From positions 46,119,271-46,183,270 of the forward strand of contig NC_132881.1 in the NCBI RefSeq assembly GCF_030463535.1: a stretch of DNA of 64,000 nt, in the 5' to 3' direction. This document shows positions 13,158 to 28,390 of the stretch, one piece after another; the first letter of the stretch is position 1; the number at the start of each line of letters is the position of its first letter. The translations under genes and the position numbers were made by a program. Below the pieces are notes generated by a model. The model was not told the DNA's origin and searched no databases. It saw nothing but the letters and a program-made list of their open reading frames with translations. The DNA is from Salminus brasiliensis (Eukaryota > Chordata > Actinopteri > Characiformes > Bryconidae).

Positions 13158-16100
13158 ACTTCCCTTTTATCTTTTATAACTGCTGTGTTTCACATCTGCC
13201 AGTACTGTTGTTAACACAGCAGCTCTTGAGATACTCGGATTTGATCCCAGATGAAACTCTCTTGTAGAAACAGTTCAACCACTTCAAGTGTGCCTGACTG
13301 AGAGGTGATGGACATCCAGCTCTAATTGGTGCCCTGCTGAGCGCTTCCTACTGTTGCTGTAGGCTAAACCTGTACTTCTGAAACCTTCAGATTCCACCTG
13401 ATGTGGTTTTTCTGTTGCGGACACGGGTTCTCTGATGCAGTTGAAGACAGGTTGCGCTTGATGCGGATCAAAGCACAGTGTGAGGGGAGTGTAGTAACCG
13501 TGCAGGGCTGGAAACATCATCAGTGCTAAGAAACCCAGCATGTCGGTTGCTCAGGTCACAAAAAACGTATATTAATGTGAAGAAACTATGCATGTAGGAT
13601 CTTTTTGGAAACGTTGTATTTGGTTAATGAAGTATTTCCGCTGGAGGAGAGGCATGACGCGCATTAATATACTAATATAAGTATCGCCTTCTCGCCTTTA
13701 TCCATTAGTTAGTTTGTAATAGTCATTACCTATTTTCCGTCTGGGGCACTGATGTGATTGGATGTGGCCGGCGCTTTGCTGTCAGGGATGCCTTGAGACA
13801 CTGAGGCGTTCACATAACGACAATAATGTGGTCATATGCCAATGTGTCTGACCACCTTCGGATGTGGTTTGAGGGATCGGATTACAAGGCATGCTCAAGA
13901 GACATTGTGCACCCCGTCACGCCTTTCACGTACTTTCCGCTGGCCACTTATGATCCTAACACCCAGAATGCATGTTAATGCCAAGTGTGAACGAGGCCTT
14001 ATTGTCAAAAACAGTCAACCCACAGCTCAGCTCACAGCTATGATTGAACGTAGGGCTAGGCGATATGGTAAAAGTACTATATCACATACATCATATTTAA
14101 AGATATTTTTCACGATATACGATATTTATCATGAGTAGTACATCAGCAGTGACACATTTTCTTCGAAACTACTATTCAGAGACTCTCCCAGACTAAATAC
14201 AGTGATTTATACTCAACATCTGCTGCTCTTCATCTAATTAATCATCTATTTACACTGTCTGTAATGAAACCTGCAGCTGATCAGTGTTTATTAAGCACTT
14301 ACAATATCCTGGATATGTTTACAGAAGTATATTATGTGTCAAGATGACAGAATTTATCACGATAAGATAAAATATCGTCTTATTGCCCATCAGAGAGGGA
14401 GTATTTTGTGGCACTGCATTACTAGTGTGCCATTTGTCGACAAATCCTCTACTTTCTTTCAGATGGAGGGATTATTTGTGACTCAAATGGAGCTCTAACT
14501 CTCTCTGTAAAATCCAGGACTTTGAACGTTCTGAAGCACAGGCTCTGAAAGTGCTCCGTGTACCAAGTCGTGTAAACAGGATCCGAGTGTAGTGGCAGTG
14601 ATGGTGAAAGCTGAGATGCTGTACAGAGAGATTCGTGGACTGCTTGCAGATAAGCTAGGCACTGTTTATTACCCGGAGGTCATCGTGACTCTTTGCAGGG
14701 GGAGATTGGGAGCTAAAAGCGGGCTGGTCGAGACTGGTGTTTGGGGTGGTTTCATCCAGGGTGGGCAGTTTGACGATATTTACCGTAATGGTGGTAATTT
14801 TTTCGAGCTGTACATTTACATTTCCGATATTTAGCTGACGCTCTTATTCAGAGCGACTTACAAGGTTACTCGTATTACAAGGATGGACAAATGCAGGGTT
14901 AGGAGTCTCGCACAAGGGCTTTTATGCGTGTAGCGCAGCATAGCCACCCAGACCGGGAATCAAACCCTGGTCTCACACATGGTGGGTGAGGTAGCTCACT
15001 GGCCGGTAGTGATGATATCTGTTGTGCCACTCTGACCACTGGATACAATTTCTTGCGTCCAGCGTTCGTACCCAGCCCTGGCTCTGTAGATGGGAAACGG
15101 AAGTGGCGCGGGTCAAGCCACACAGCACTATTCCGGCCAATCAGCAACAGCCCCCTGCACAGGATAAGGGAAGGGAATGGGAAGGGCAGAGGAGATTGTG
15201 TATCTGGCACTTTCTAGCTATGCTAGCTGTGTGTTGAAGTACATATACTGTCATATACTGGGCCTGATTGTACCCCTCCATCTGGATGTGTTCAAAACAT
15301 GCAGTGTTTTAGGCTAAAGCTCAGGCGCTGTGTTCAGAACCACTTGGTAAGTTTCTCTAACCTCCAAACCTCACTCTTGACTTCTTTGACTGCCTGACAT
15401 CTTAATGATTTACTCGTGCAGACAATTCGAGAAATCTGTGGAATTTGCCTTTAAGCCAGTTTGGGCCGGGCTGACGTTGTAGGTGTTGTCAGAGATAAGT
15501 GAGGGACGGTCCGGTTTGAAATTGCCTGCTTTTGTTACCAGCTTTTTTCTTTTTTCTTTTGTTTTTCCCTCCAAGCAATCACGCCCACAGAGAGTGCGTA
15601 TGATATCAGACACACCTGCTTTTCAAACAAGGCCTGTGTTTCTGTGACGTGGCTTAAAGGAGTGTGACGTGGTTGGTAGCTGTCAGTTATTCAAAGTAGC
15701 CCCCTCTATTTTTCCAGAGGCGATGTGTCGTGTCGTATCCAGTGACTGCAGATAACACTGAAGGCTAGTGAGGGTGTATACAGAACAGTAAGTGCAGCCT
15801 CGTTGCTCAGTCCTTGGCTTTATAGTAACTCTCTCGTCTCTCGTTCTGCACTACATCATCCCAGATAGGGCCGTATCAGCCCAGTTATGTAAATTCCGCT
15901 GATTTAATGTCATCTGGCTCTGTTATGGCTGCATGAAAAGCCTCTCTGTCTCTCTCCCCGACCCTTCTCTCTCACTGCGAGTGCGGATTATCCGAATGGC
16001 ATTACTGTGGTAATGCTGTATGTAAAATCTGAGGTGGCAGAAACCAGCTGCAGCTCGACAGATTTTGTCACCCCTGACTTCAGTGCTTACATTTTGATGG

Positions 16101-16540
16101 TGGCTACAGGCGTTGGACAAATTATCGGAAACACCCACCATATTCGGTACCGTGCAAAAGCTTTTGTCAGCTGTGTAGACCAGACTGATAAAGCTGCTTA
16201 TCTGGATAGTAAGTGTTTATTTCCACCGAAAAACAGAGAAGGGAAAAAAAGAGTAACAAGATTCTTCATTTCCTCTTCTGAAATCAAGGAGATTAAAACA
16301 TAGTTTATACTGTAAATACTGACTCTACTGTCCAGGGAAGAAGACTTTGAGGTCAGGATGTTGGAGGATGATTCATGTCCACATGCATACGTTTTCTAGA
16401 AGCTTTTTAGAGAACATCCAGTACGGTCCACAGGCCCAACCATCCTCCTGGATGTCTACCTTCACATGGAGTTTCGTCCAGCTCAGATCCACCACACCTA
16501 AACCAACTTGCTGTTGAATTCAAAGGACTTGTTTAGCCAG

Positions 16541-16599
<59 letters not shown>

Positions 16600-19500
16600 A
16601 TACACACATTGCTATGTGCAGTATTGCGTGCACTATGTGTGAAATGTGACCTGGTTAAGGGCCAGCCTGACCTAAGAGAATTTACTTTTCACGCTGGGGT
16701 CACTTGGTCTATTCATTTTTGACAGGTTGGTTATTATACAGTATTGAGTAGGTTTGCCTTGTGCAGCCATAACTGAACTGACCATTCGAGGCATGGTCTC
16801 TACAAGACCTCTGAAGGTGTCCTGTGGTATCTGACCCCAAGATGCTTCCTTGGGTCGCATCAATAAGCTTTAGGTGCCCATGACTCTGTTGCTGGTTCAC
16901 CAGTTGTCCTTCCTTAGAGCACCTTTGGTAGGTACTGACCACTGCATACCAGGATAAACCCTGGAAGACCTGGCTGATGTTTTGGAGATGTTCTGACCCA
17001 GTCTGACTCGTCTACAACATCACAATTTGATGTTTACTAGGATCGGATATTGATCCTAGTTATCGTTCTCAAGTCATGTCGCAAATCTCGGTCATGCAGA
17101 TTTCTCCTGTACAGCATCCGGAGAATTCAACCCTTCCTCTCTAGAGAGTCGCCCAGGTGCTCGTTCAGTCTCTCGTCACTTCAGCTACTTGACCACTGCA
17201 GCTCTCTTCTGGCTGGTCTCCCTCTGCGCACCATCAGGCCCCTGCAACTTATCCAGAATGCAGCAGCACGGGTCGGGTCGTCTTCAACGTTCCTAAATTC
17301 AGCCATATCTCTCCACTGCTGCCTTCTCTCTTCACTGGCTTCCTGTAGCTGCTGCTCACGTCAGATTCAGACCCCTGACTCTGGCCTAAAAAGCCAAGAC
17401 TGGACCAGCCAGCCCCTCCGTACTTGATGGCGATGGTCAAAAGCCGATCCGCACCAAGAGCCCTTCCAGCTTCAAGTACAGCTCGGCTCGACCCGCCATC
17501 CTTTAAGATCCACGGAAGACGAGCGTCCAGACTTTTTACTGTCCTGCACCGAAGTGGTGGAGCGAACTTCCCCTGGGTGTCCGAACAGCAGAGTCCAACA
17601 CTCGCTGTCCTCAAACCCAGACTGAAGACCCTCCTCTTCTGAGAGGACTTTACCTCTTCTGAAAGGCAAATAGCAGAGTGGTCTCCTTACTGACTTGTGT
17701 TTAGTAGAGTCTAAACTTAGAGATATGTTTGAATTATTAGTCTAGCTGAGATTTTTCTTGGGTAAATTAGTCCGATCTATTCACAGAACCCGATTCTCGC
17801 ACCGCCGGTATTCTAGGCTTAATAATTTAGGATCAGGGTAACGAACAGATGTGAGACACGTATCCTAGCAAACAGCAAGTGTGGTCCCCTCGACCGGTCC
17901 CCTCGATCTTTGAGATTATGCAAATATATAAGCAAAAAAAATTGCAAATTACAAATTCCCTAGAGTTGATTATTTTATGATTTTAATTAGATTGGCCTAA
18001 TCCTCCACCCAGTCGACCTCATCACCAGCAAACACACAAACACACTCTGGCGTTTCTCCATTCTACCGAAACAAGCAGACAGGAGACGAGCTCAGAATGG
18101 TCGACGGTCACAGAGACTTTCTGTGTGTGTGTGGTTGTGTGTGGTTGTGTGTGGTTGTGTGTGGTTGTGTGTGGTTGTAGCTTTGGTCACCCAACACCCT
18201 GTCACTGGTTTGTGGATGTCCCTTCTTGGCCTACTGGCTTTAGGTACGCAACACCACTGATTGAGAGCTTCCCACAAGTCTAGCCTTTTTGGAGATACTC
18301 CAACCCAGTTATCTGGCCACAATCGTTTGATTCCTGTCAAAGAAACTCAGGTCTTTATGTCTGCTGAAGCTTGCCTGACGTCTACCAGATACTCCGGATT
18401 GATCAATCTTCTTATTCTTTTTGAATTTTCCTGATATTTTGGCTCATTTTTGTGTTTTTAGCATCACACACCTGGCTTATCTGTCCGACAGTGTTATCAG
18501 CGTTACTGAGTGTTACTTTTTGTGCAATTCTGTACTCTGAATCCGTAGCATCAAGTTCAATAACTAACCTGACTGGTTTGACACAGCGGCGGTTATCACT
18601 CTGTAATCTGATTATTTTTTTATTTATTTTTTATCAGTGAAAACACTCCTTGTATTATTCTCCTATTCAGTCATAAGTGCACCTTGACCTACATCGGTTC
18701 TAGTACTCCAGAGTTTACTGCAGTACATGTGGCAGCATGTTTATGTCCCAGCCTCTACCACCCCAACAAAAAGAGCTCAACAAAAAGTCTCCCACAGAAA
18801 ACCGACCCGTTCTAATGGAGCATTCTGGACCATGTCTGGACACCAGCCAGGCCTAAAACAAAGGGCACCTCTATTGAAAGAGCCGTTTCTGCATGTCAGA
18901 GGTGTGATCCTGGGTGTGATTGCCCAGGCTGCAGAAAGTGCTGCTGTTAGAACCAGATCGCAGCTTACCTGATTCAGAGGCATTACTCTGTCGAATGCAC
19001 TGATTTTAAAACAGCAAAAGGTCAGCATTAAACACTTGCTTAGTATTGTTACTGCCATAACATTAAAACCATTTGCCAACTATTCTGTAGGCTTTCCTTG
19101 TGTCACCAAAACAGCTCTGACCCCTCAGTTCATCGACTCCACAAGACTTCTGAAGGTGTCCTGCTGTGGTGTCTGGCACCAAGACATTAGCAGCAGATCC
19201 TTTAAGTCCTGTAAGTTGTGAGGAAGGACCTCTGAGAGCATTACTGAGCCTTGGGTGCCCATCGTCCTGCAAGTACTGACCACTGTGTACCGGAAATGCA
19301 TCACAAGAACTATGTGGTATTTTGGAGGTGTTCTGGCCCAGTCGTCTAGACTTCACAGTTTAGTGTTTTGATCAGTCAGTGGTTTTGTTTTTAATGTTAT
19401 GGCTGATCGATTTGTTCTTGCATTAAATGGTTTCCTAAGGAATGCTAATCAAACAATGCTGCACCCACGTGTAGATAAGGGCTTTTGCCTCAGACATTAC

Positions 19501-21945
19501 AAACCAGTAGATGGCGCTGTCTGCAAAGCTCTTCAAAGTTTGCCTCAGGTGGTTTTAGTCACATACCGCAGCCTGATCTTTACCCCAGTCTGTGGACCTT
19601 GATGTTCACACATATGCAAAGGTTTGGGCACACCTAGTGAAATAGCATGTGTAAAGTAAAATAAATAAATAAAAGTAAAGATATTTTTTATATGAAACAA
19701 ACGTATGCCATTTTTTAAGTTATATAAATATATATATTTGCTGAAATTTACATATTAAATATTCATATAATGGTAAATGAAACATGTATATTTTACTATA
19801 TTTTCTCCCAGATATGTTAAATTCAGCTAGTGAACCGTAATTGTGTATCAAACATGTGCCGAAGTGTCTCTGTAGAGAATGTCACCTTTTACACATAGAA
19901 AATCACATGAAATTGAACCAGGGGTGCCCAAACTTTTGCAAAAGTCTTTTGTAAATGTCAGTGAGAAATGATGATGATGATAATAAGACTCCTCTGGCCT
20001 TTGCAAGCAGCCGAGCTTATGGACTTCAGTATTCACAACAGAAAAACAAGACGTTTGTCATTTGTGATTTTTAATTAGATTGCCCCGATCGTCCACCCAG
20101 TCGACCTCATCACCAGCAGGGCGGGACGCTCGCCTCTTCAACACTGTGGCTCATAAACACAGTCAGGCATTTCTCCACGCTACCAAAATAAGCAGACAGG
20201 AGGAGAGCTCCCAACAGTCGACCGAGACTTTCTGACCTCTACCCCAGAGAGTGTGTGTGTGTGTGTGTGTCTATGTATAGATTTTTCTTTTGTAGATGGG
20301 TACAGCTACCTTACATTTCACCCATTGTTGACATATATGTGCGCACACACACACAGCTTGTCTAATCCCTGTAGAGAAGTACTGCCAATAGAATAGGACT
20401 CTCTGAAGCAAATAAACATCAACCTATTGGCTCCGTGGCTAGAGGGGTATAGAGCCAAAGTCCTTGACTTAAAAGTCTGTGCACTCGTTGGCCATCCTTG
20501 CAACGCCGTCGGGCAGTTATTTCCAGTCATATGAGACCATGCTTCTGTCTCTGTGAATGGGGAGAGACTGAAATGCTGGAAGCTGAAGGTCAGATTACCG
20601 TTTTCAAACCAGCTCTTTAATCACTGATCAAATCTGACTAATCCCTCATGAACCGTTCGTACAGTCTGACTCAATAATGCACAAAAAATCAGGTTCTTCG
20701 TCTACGTCTTGTTCAAGCAGATCTTCACATCGGGAGGGGGGGCAGGATGGGGGTTCCTCCGCTCATGGCGTAACCGGCAATCTGATTGACTCTTTTAGTT
20801 GAAGGTCGGGACTTTATCTGTAAACAGACGCCATGTTGAGCCTTACGAAACCTCCCATTCATCTTTCAGCCAGTGGGCGGTCTCCTAAATTCTACCTTCT
20901 CTGATAAAGCCCCCCAGCACTGAGCTGTGGAGCAGTGGAACTGTCTTCTCTGGAATGATGGTGGTGCTTCATCCAATGCTTCTGGGATGAGTTGGAGGAT
21001 TGGGGATGATGAGGACGGGTGGTGATCATCATCCAAAATCCTGACCTCACTACCGCTCTTGTTGCTGAATGCAATCAAATTCTCACAGCAATGCTCCTTC
21101 AAAATCTAGCAGAAAGTCTTCTTCCCTGAACAGTAGAGACAGACAGTTACTCCAACAGAAACCTTGATTTCAGACGGTGCATGAGCACATGTCCCAATAC
21201 TTTTGTCTATACAGTTTAAAGTAAAGCAGTTGAGCTGCAGGGGGAAATGAACAAATCCATGCAGTGAAGATCAGCACCCAAACCCGTGTTCCTCAAACCC
21301 AGCATCTCGGCGACTTTACTGACCATCAGCACGTTGTTGTACATGGAGATTTTTTCACAGTACTGTATAAAACATATGGGATGTATAAGTGACCCCACAG
21401 CCTGACAGGGGCGAAAACAGACATGCAGATGCAGTATGTAATAGGGATGCACTGATCCTATATAAGGATCGGGTATCGGTCCCGATGTTAACAAAATTAG
21501 CTGGATCGGGTGTCGGATAATTGGGCTGATCCATGGAACCGATCCTTTCACTTTAATTGATTGGTGTGAGACTGAATGTTTACATGTTTGCAATGTTTGA
21601 TTACTGCTTGTATGTTTGACCAAGTTACTGATTTATTCTCAGGTTCAGTTGCTAGATTTTATTTTTAATTACGCTAAATATTTAAAAATGAGATTTATTT
21701 AAAAAGTGAAGCTACTTGTTTTCAGTTTCGGCTGAAAACTTTTATTTATTTTAATATATTTTAAGACGCTTGACTCTTTTTAATTTTTAAGTCAATCTTG
21801 ATGCCTTAAGTCTCTCCCACATGGTGAGGTATGAGTTTATTAATACAATAATAGTATCGGATCTGTATCGGGTATCGATCGATATGCAAAATTTATGTAT
21901 CCATATCGGTATCCAAAAAAATCTGATAAGCATCTTTTTTATATT

Positions 21946-22033
<88 letters not shown>

Positions 22034-24643
22034 TTTTTATTTTATTTATTTTTTTATTATTATTTTTAATAGGCGGAATATACATATAGAAACATGTATA
22101 GATATATCTATATCATATTACACAAGCATATCATGTAGATTATTTACATATGAAAACAGGTCTCAAAGCCTTTTGGGCCACAGCCACTGTTTTCAAAGAT
22201 TGGTGCATCCCTAGTGTGTGATGGTGTGTGACGTGCAGAAGGGCAGTCCGAATGAATGCTGTCTTCTGGAATGCCCTGGACCTCCATTAAGATTCCTGTG
22301 GTGCTCTGTGAAGCCACAACTTGGGCAGGAAGACTGTTGACCTCACCCCAAAACAGGGCCTTTCCCCTCCACATTCACACACACTGTTTTCTCTCTTAAA
22401 CACACACTCACACAGAGGCACGGCCTCTCTGCGGTCGTTTTAGTGTTTAGTCATTAGTGTTGGACGTTTACTGGCATGTCCGTGTCCGCAGCAGGCTGGT
22501 TTAATAGGACAGCAGGCACACTGAGACAGGGCCGGAGTGTTCACTCTGACAGTACAGGCGAGAGCTGTGCAGTAAATCTCTCTCACGCTCTCTTTTCTGT
22601 ACCATTCGAGCACAGCAGCTGTCCTTTATATTGTGTAAAAAGAAATAAATAAATGGATAAAATTATGTTAAACGAACCAATAGAAAAGCTTCAATACTGG
22701 CTGCAATAAAATGACCTTAAATGAGCTTCTGTTAGCAGTCCGAGAGTGTTGCCATTTACCAGTTTGGAGATGCGTGTTTTTTGTTGTTGCTGTTGTTGTT
22801 TTTTTTTGGACCGAGCTGGTAAGGTTAATTTAAATAATGCTCATGTGACGGAGGATGTAGATGAATATGTAAATTAGCACTAAGATGAGTGTTTCTGCGG
22901 CCGCTTTGGTGAGCTATGGTTATCTGATGTTGTGTAATCGAATGAAAGTACATTATTTGCGGTCTTTGAACATGTTACATTATTGATTATTGAACCAGTG
23001 ACCATGTTTTTACCATATTGTAAGTAATACAGTCCCTGCCATACAAAAACCTTGTATCTTCAAAGCAGCAACTTTACAGGAAGAGGAAAAAGTCTTTTCA
23101 AATTTCAATGGAAGTCAATTTGGGGCATTTCTATTGGTCCATTCATTATAAAATGATATATAAAAAATATATAATATATAAAACTGCCCAGTTCACGTTA
23201 TGTCAAAAGATTAAAAATGGCTAAACTTGAGATACAAGGCTTTTGCCTGACAGAAAATATCGATATATCGAAGTATCATGATATTATGTTTTGAAGTACA
23301 TTTACATTCACAGCATTTAGCAGACGCTCTTCTCCAGAGCCACTTACAAAAGAGCTTCACTGTTTACTGAAGAAAAACCTCAGCTAGTTTGAATAGACCT
23401 ATAATTCAAAGATGCCTCTAAGTACTGTATTAATTCTCAAACACATCATTGGTAGATTTTTAATGAATGAACAGTATAGATGGACTGTACAGATTGTACA
23501 GGTTGGTGGCAGACAGTGGTTCATTTAGTGCTGTAGTGTTTAAACCCTGACCACTAGAAACAGTGTTGTACTCTTCAGATCAGGGTCTTTAAATACTTTA
23601 AATACACTGTTCAAGTTTTCTTGTACTGCATAGATTTTATGCAGATGATGCTGTTTTTTTTTGTTTGTTTGTTTGTTTGTTTTTGCTTTTTTAACACAAT
23701 GGCAGTTTTATTAAAATTGTATTTTTTAAAAATTGCAATATCTTGCCTTGCTTACAGTATCACAATATATCACCGTGCTTTTAGACGGAGTGTAGTGTAG
23801 TGTTAAATATTGCGGCCTCCATTCTGACCTCTCTGTATTTAGTAGTGTCTAAGCTTAGAGGAATCTTTTGATTTCGATCTGATATAAATTAGCTAAGGGT
23901 ACTTTCTGTACCAGAGTTAAAAAACCCTTTTTCTTATTTCTAGTTAGTTTTGTTTCATTGTTGTTTTTATTGCTGTTTTGCGTTTTATTGTTATTATCTG
24001 ATGTCGATCAAGTCTTGGTTCCTCTCAAGGTTTTTTCCTCTCAAGGTTTCTATCACCAATAGCTTGCTCAAACGAGGTTCAGACCCAGATCTCTGTAAAG
24101 CTGCTTAAAGACAACATTCATTGTGTTAAAAAAAAAAAAAAAGAAATAGAAATATTTTTAATTGATTGAAAAAACACAAGCACACATTTGAGCACAGATG
24201 GTATTGTTTCCTATCATGGTACACTCTACAGTTGAAGACCCCTGCTCTTCCAGCATTTCTTCTGAAATTAAGGGTGTTAATAATGGGTTTCCCTCCTTGC
24301 TGCAGTAAAATCCTCTAAATGTGGGAATTTGACTGCATACAATCAGAAGAGCATCAGTGAGGTCAGGTACAGGTGCTTGCCTGTTGCATGTCCGGTGTTC
24401 TCTGGGCTTGTGCTTTGCAGGAACACTGTAGCTGTGTACACCGGGTTTATGAAATGGGGTGACTCTGTTTAAACGTGTCCACTGAGGCTCATTTTGATTC
24501 TACCCCAGGCCTGAAGAAGCTCTTTTACCGTTGCTGAGTTTTCTCCAGAGCCACGTTCACTGCGGCCCTGAGCTGTGATCAGGTTTACTTCTCTAATGTT
24601 CTCACTAGAGCGAGTTGCTCTACCAGTTCTGTAGCTTCAGTGG

Positions 24644-24681
<38 letters not shown>

Positions 24682-24936
24682 ACTAAACTCCATGCTGATG
24701 GAAATGATTTAAAAAAAAAGCTCCAGGAAATCTACATACAGTGCAAGTCAAAAGTTTGGACACACCTGGTTGAATGTGTGCTGTAAGTCTAAGTTGTACG
24801 TTGATCTGAGAGGAGGTGATTGGGTCATGTAGGCTATTAAGGCTGTGTGTTGGTTTCGCTGAATGAGTAAATGTGTGTTCATTAAAGTACATTACCATTA
24901 ACTGTAGCTGCAGGGTTTGAGAGGTATTTCCGCCCT

Positions 24937-25013
<77 letters not shown>

Positions 25014-27132
25014 ACTGCCACAGTCCTACAACTCAGGACTCAGGACTACTTGCAAACCCCCAGCCGCAAAATCCCAACTACGGTGGATACCCCTGTGTCC
25101 CCAGCGACATCTTTTTTGAAAACAGAAATATGGTCACCCTAGCATTAGGATCAAATGTTTCTAGATGATTAAACAGCACACATTTAAAGTGTGTCCCAGC
25201 CTGGATGTAACGCTACACAGAGGTCACGGCCCAGTTCGCACCGCAGTTTGGACCTCACGGTTCGGCACAAGTTCTGTACAAACCCCCCAAATGCATCAGG
25301 CTAGCTTAGTGTTCTGTTCATTTATTTTAAACACAGTCGTGCAAATTACAGTTTCTTCCACCGTGTGTCGTTTAGCGCCCCCCTGTGGTTAGTACAGTAG
25401 GGTTTTTTACAATAGGAGTGATGAGGGAAGAGAGAGCGCCAGCTAACCATCCAAATATAGAGCTTGGCCTATTGGGCTCACTGATGTTTGTATAGGGAAG
25501 CAGCATGACCCGGGATTCAAACTCTCGATCCTCGGGCCATAGTGTCAGCATCTTGTGTCTGCTGAGCCACTTTGTCCACTGCTTACCACATGCTGTATAA
25601 TGTCTGTACAGCTGCCTACGTGTACATGAACAATCCTAAAAAAAAATTTTACATCAGATCCTGAAGCGTTCACTCGCTCCTCTGTGTCTGCATCTAAATT
25701 CTTTACTGAAACCTTACCTGTCTGCTCTCCTTGATTCTGCAGATCTGGCGAATCTGCAGTGAATCAGTAAATACACTAACTCATGGATCCACATGAGTAT
25801 CAGATCAGAAGACTGTAGGAGGGTTGTTTCAGTAAAGTATTCGGACACAGGCGACTGTCAGTGTTCTCAGCATCCTCCTGACACTTCAGCAGAGCAGGCG
25901 AAGTCCCTCAGATCACAGACCGAGCAGAGGGCACCAGATCTCTGCTGGAGATCTCTAATTAATACATTTGCTGTATTAACTCCTGTAAGTCCTGTACCTT
26001 CCCTGTACTGCTGAGTCTGTAATGAGGTGTCCCTGTTTGTTGGCCCAGGCTGTGTTTTGCTGCAGGTATTCTAAGCGCTGCAGAATCTAATGGATGCGTC
26101 CCAAAGCCTCCTGCGGGGGAAAGTCGGTGTGTGTGCTGTTTAGGAGATTAACCAGAGGGCTTTGCCTCCTTTATAGAGCCATGAGTCACTCAGACTTATA
26201 GGGGAGAGCAGTGAGCAGACAGATTCGTTGAGTGTTGTGTTTAGGACTATTTTGTTTACCACCATGTAGACCTGTAGTACCTATGCAGTGGGCTTTTCCT
26301 ACATTTACCCTGTCCCACAGATACACTATATGGACAAAAGTGTTGGGACACCTACTCATTTATTGTTCCTTCTGAAATCAAAGGTATTAAAGAGTTGATT
26401 CCGCTTTTGTTGGAGTAATTGTCTCTACTGTCCAGAGAAGAAGGCTTAAGCATTGCTGTAAAGACCACCTCACCTCATCTCTATCTTCCCAACTCATCCC
26501 AAAAGTACTGGATGGAGCACCCATTCCAGTTCTTCCACTGCTCCACAGCTTAGTGCTGGGGGGCTTTATACCCCTCTAGCCCACGTCTGGCATTAGGCAG
26601 CATGGTGCCAATAGGTTGATGACTGGGTCAGAACATCTCCAAAACATCATGCAGGACTTGTGGTATGTTCCCACGGTATGCATCCAAAAATGCTCCAAGG
26701 AGGGACAGCCGGTGAAAAGGCGACCGGGTCATGAGCGCCTGAGACTCTATTGCTGCGATCCATGGAAGCCCCACCTCACAACTTACAGGACCTGTGTTAG
26801 TGCCAGATCCCACATAACTCCTTCTGAGGCCTTGTGGAGGTCATGCTTTGATTAGGGCTTTTTCTAGTTTGGGGGGTTAAGTACATTTTCAGAAGGTGTA
26901 AATATACCGGTCAGGACTGGACTGTGATGTAACAGTTTTCATGGTTGAACATATTTCACTATGCCAAGATGCAGCGATCAGCCATAACATTAGTAATAAT
27001 ATGAGGTCCCACCTCACAGCTTAAAGGACTTAAAGGATCTGCTGCCAACGTCTTGGTGCCAGACACCACAGCAGGACATCGAGAGAGAGTGAGGCTACTC
27101 AATATGAGGCAGATGATGTTATGTTATGGTTG

Positions 27133-27168
<36 letters not shown>

Positions 27169-27470
27169 AAGTAATTGCCACCCAGATCTGAGTGTATAAC
27201 AGCATAGCTTCTCATTTGCATAAATCTGAGTTGGGTTTTTTCGGGGTTGGTGTTTTGTTTTGTTTTTTTCCTCTCTCCTTGCACCCAAGTGGTTTTGACA
27301 GAGAATTTGCAAACACACTTACGCTAGATCAAACACACACAAGAAAAATACTCACTGGAGGAGTTTTACAACGAGGCCCTTCACTCAGCCTTAATGCAAT
27401 AAAGCAGCCTGGAGCTGAACTCTTCATCCTCTCCACTGAGCTCCTCATACAGTCAATCAGAGACTTCAAC

Positions 27471-27510
<40 letters not shown>

Positions 27511-27543
27511 GTCTCTCTGTCTCTGTCTGTCTCTCTGTCTCTG

Positions 27544-27594
<51 letters not shown>

Positions 27595-27657
27595 GTCTCT
27601 GTCTGTCTCTCTGTCTCTGTCTGTCTCTCTCTCTCTCTGTCTCTCTCTCTCTGTCTC

Positions 27658-27688
<31 letters not shown>

Positions 27689-27713
27689 TTCTGTCTGTCT
27701 GTCTGTCTGTCTC

Positions 27714-27790
<77 letters not shown>

Positions 27791-27904
27791 GTCTGTCTCT
27801 CTGTCTCTCTCTCTCTCTAAGCCTGCAGTCTGATGCTGTTCTGCCCCATGTGACCCAGAAATTCCCTTAACTCCCAACCGCCACTCTCTTTAGTGTGCGT
27901 GTGA

Positions 27905-27973
<69 letters not shown>

Positions 27974-28310
27974 TGATCTGTTAGAGCTCAAACAGGCTAA
28001 AAATAGCCACAGGCTACTGCAGACCTGGGGTTTAGATGCTTCTCTGCCCGTCTATTCTGCTACAACTATTCAGACACTGTGACTCGAGTGTGAGGCAGGC
28101 TGATCACTGTTCAGTCAAACAACAGAGAGAATGTGAGAGCATGAGAGAGAGCGAGCGAGCGAGCGCGAGAGAGAGAGAGTGCGAAAGAGCGAGAGAGAGT
28201 GAATAAGGAAGCTTGTTGGGCACTGGTGTGTTCCACAGAAAGGAAATACTGAGCAAGGCTGCTGCCTTCCTGTCTCACAGATGGCCTCCCCAGTAGGGAG
28301 GCGGGTGTTG

Positions 28311-28390
<80 letters not shown>

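Noticed and set aside
27192-27833. 213-residue frame rich in Leu/Ser/Cys/Val, and its antisense Arg/Glu frame
   Set aside because: Both are translations of the CT/CTGT simple repeat.
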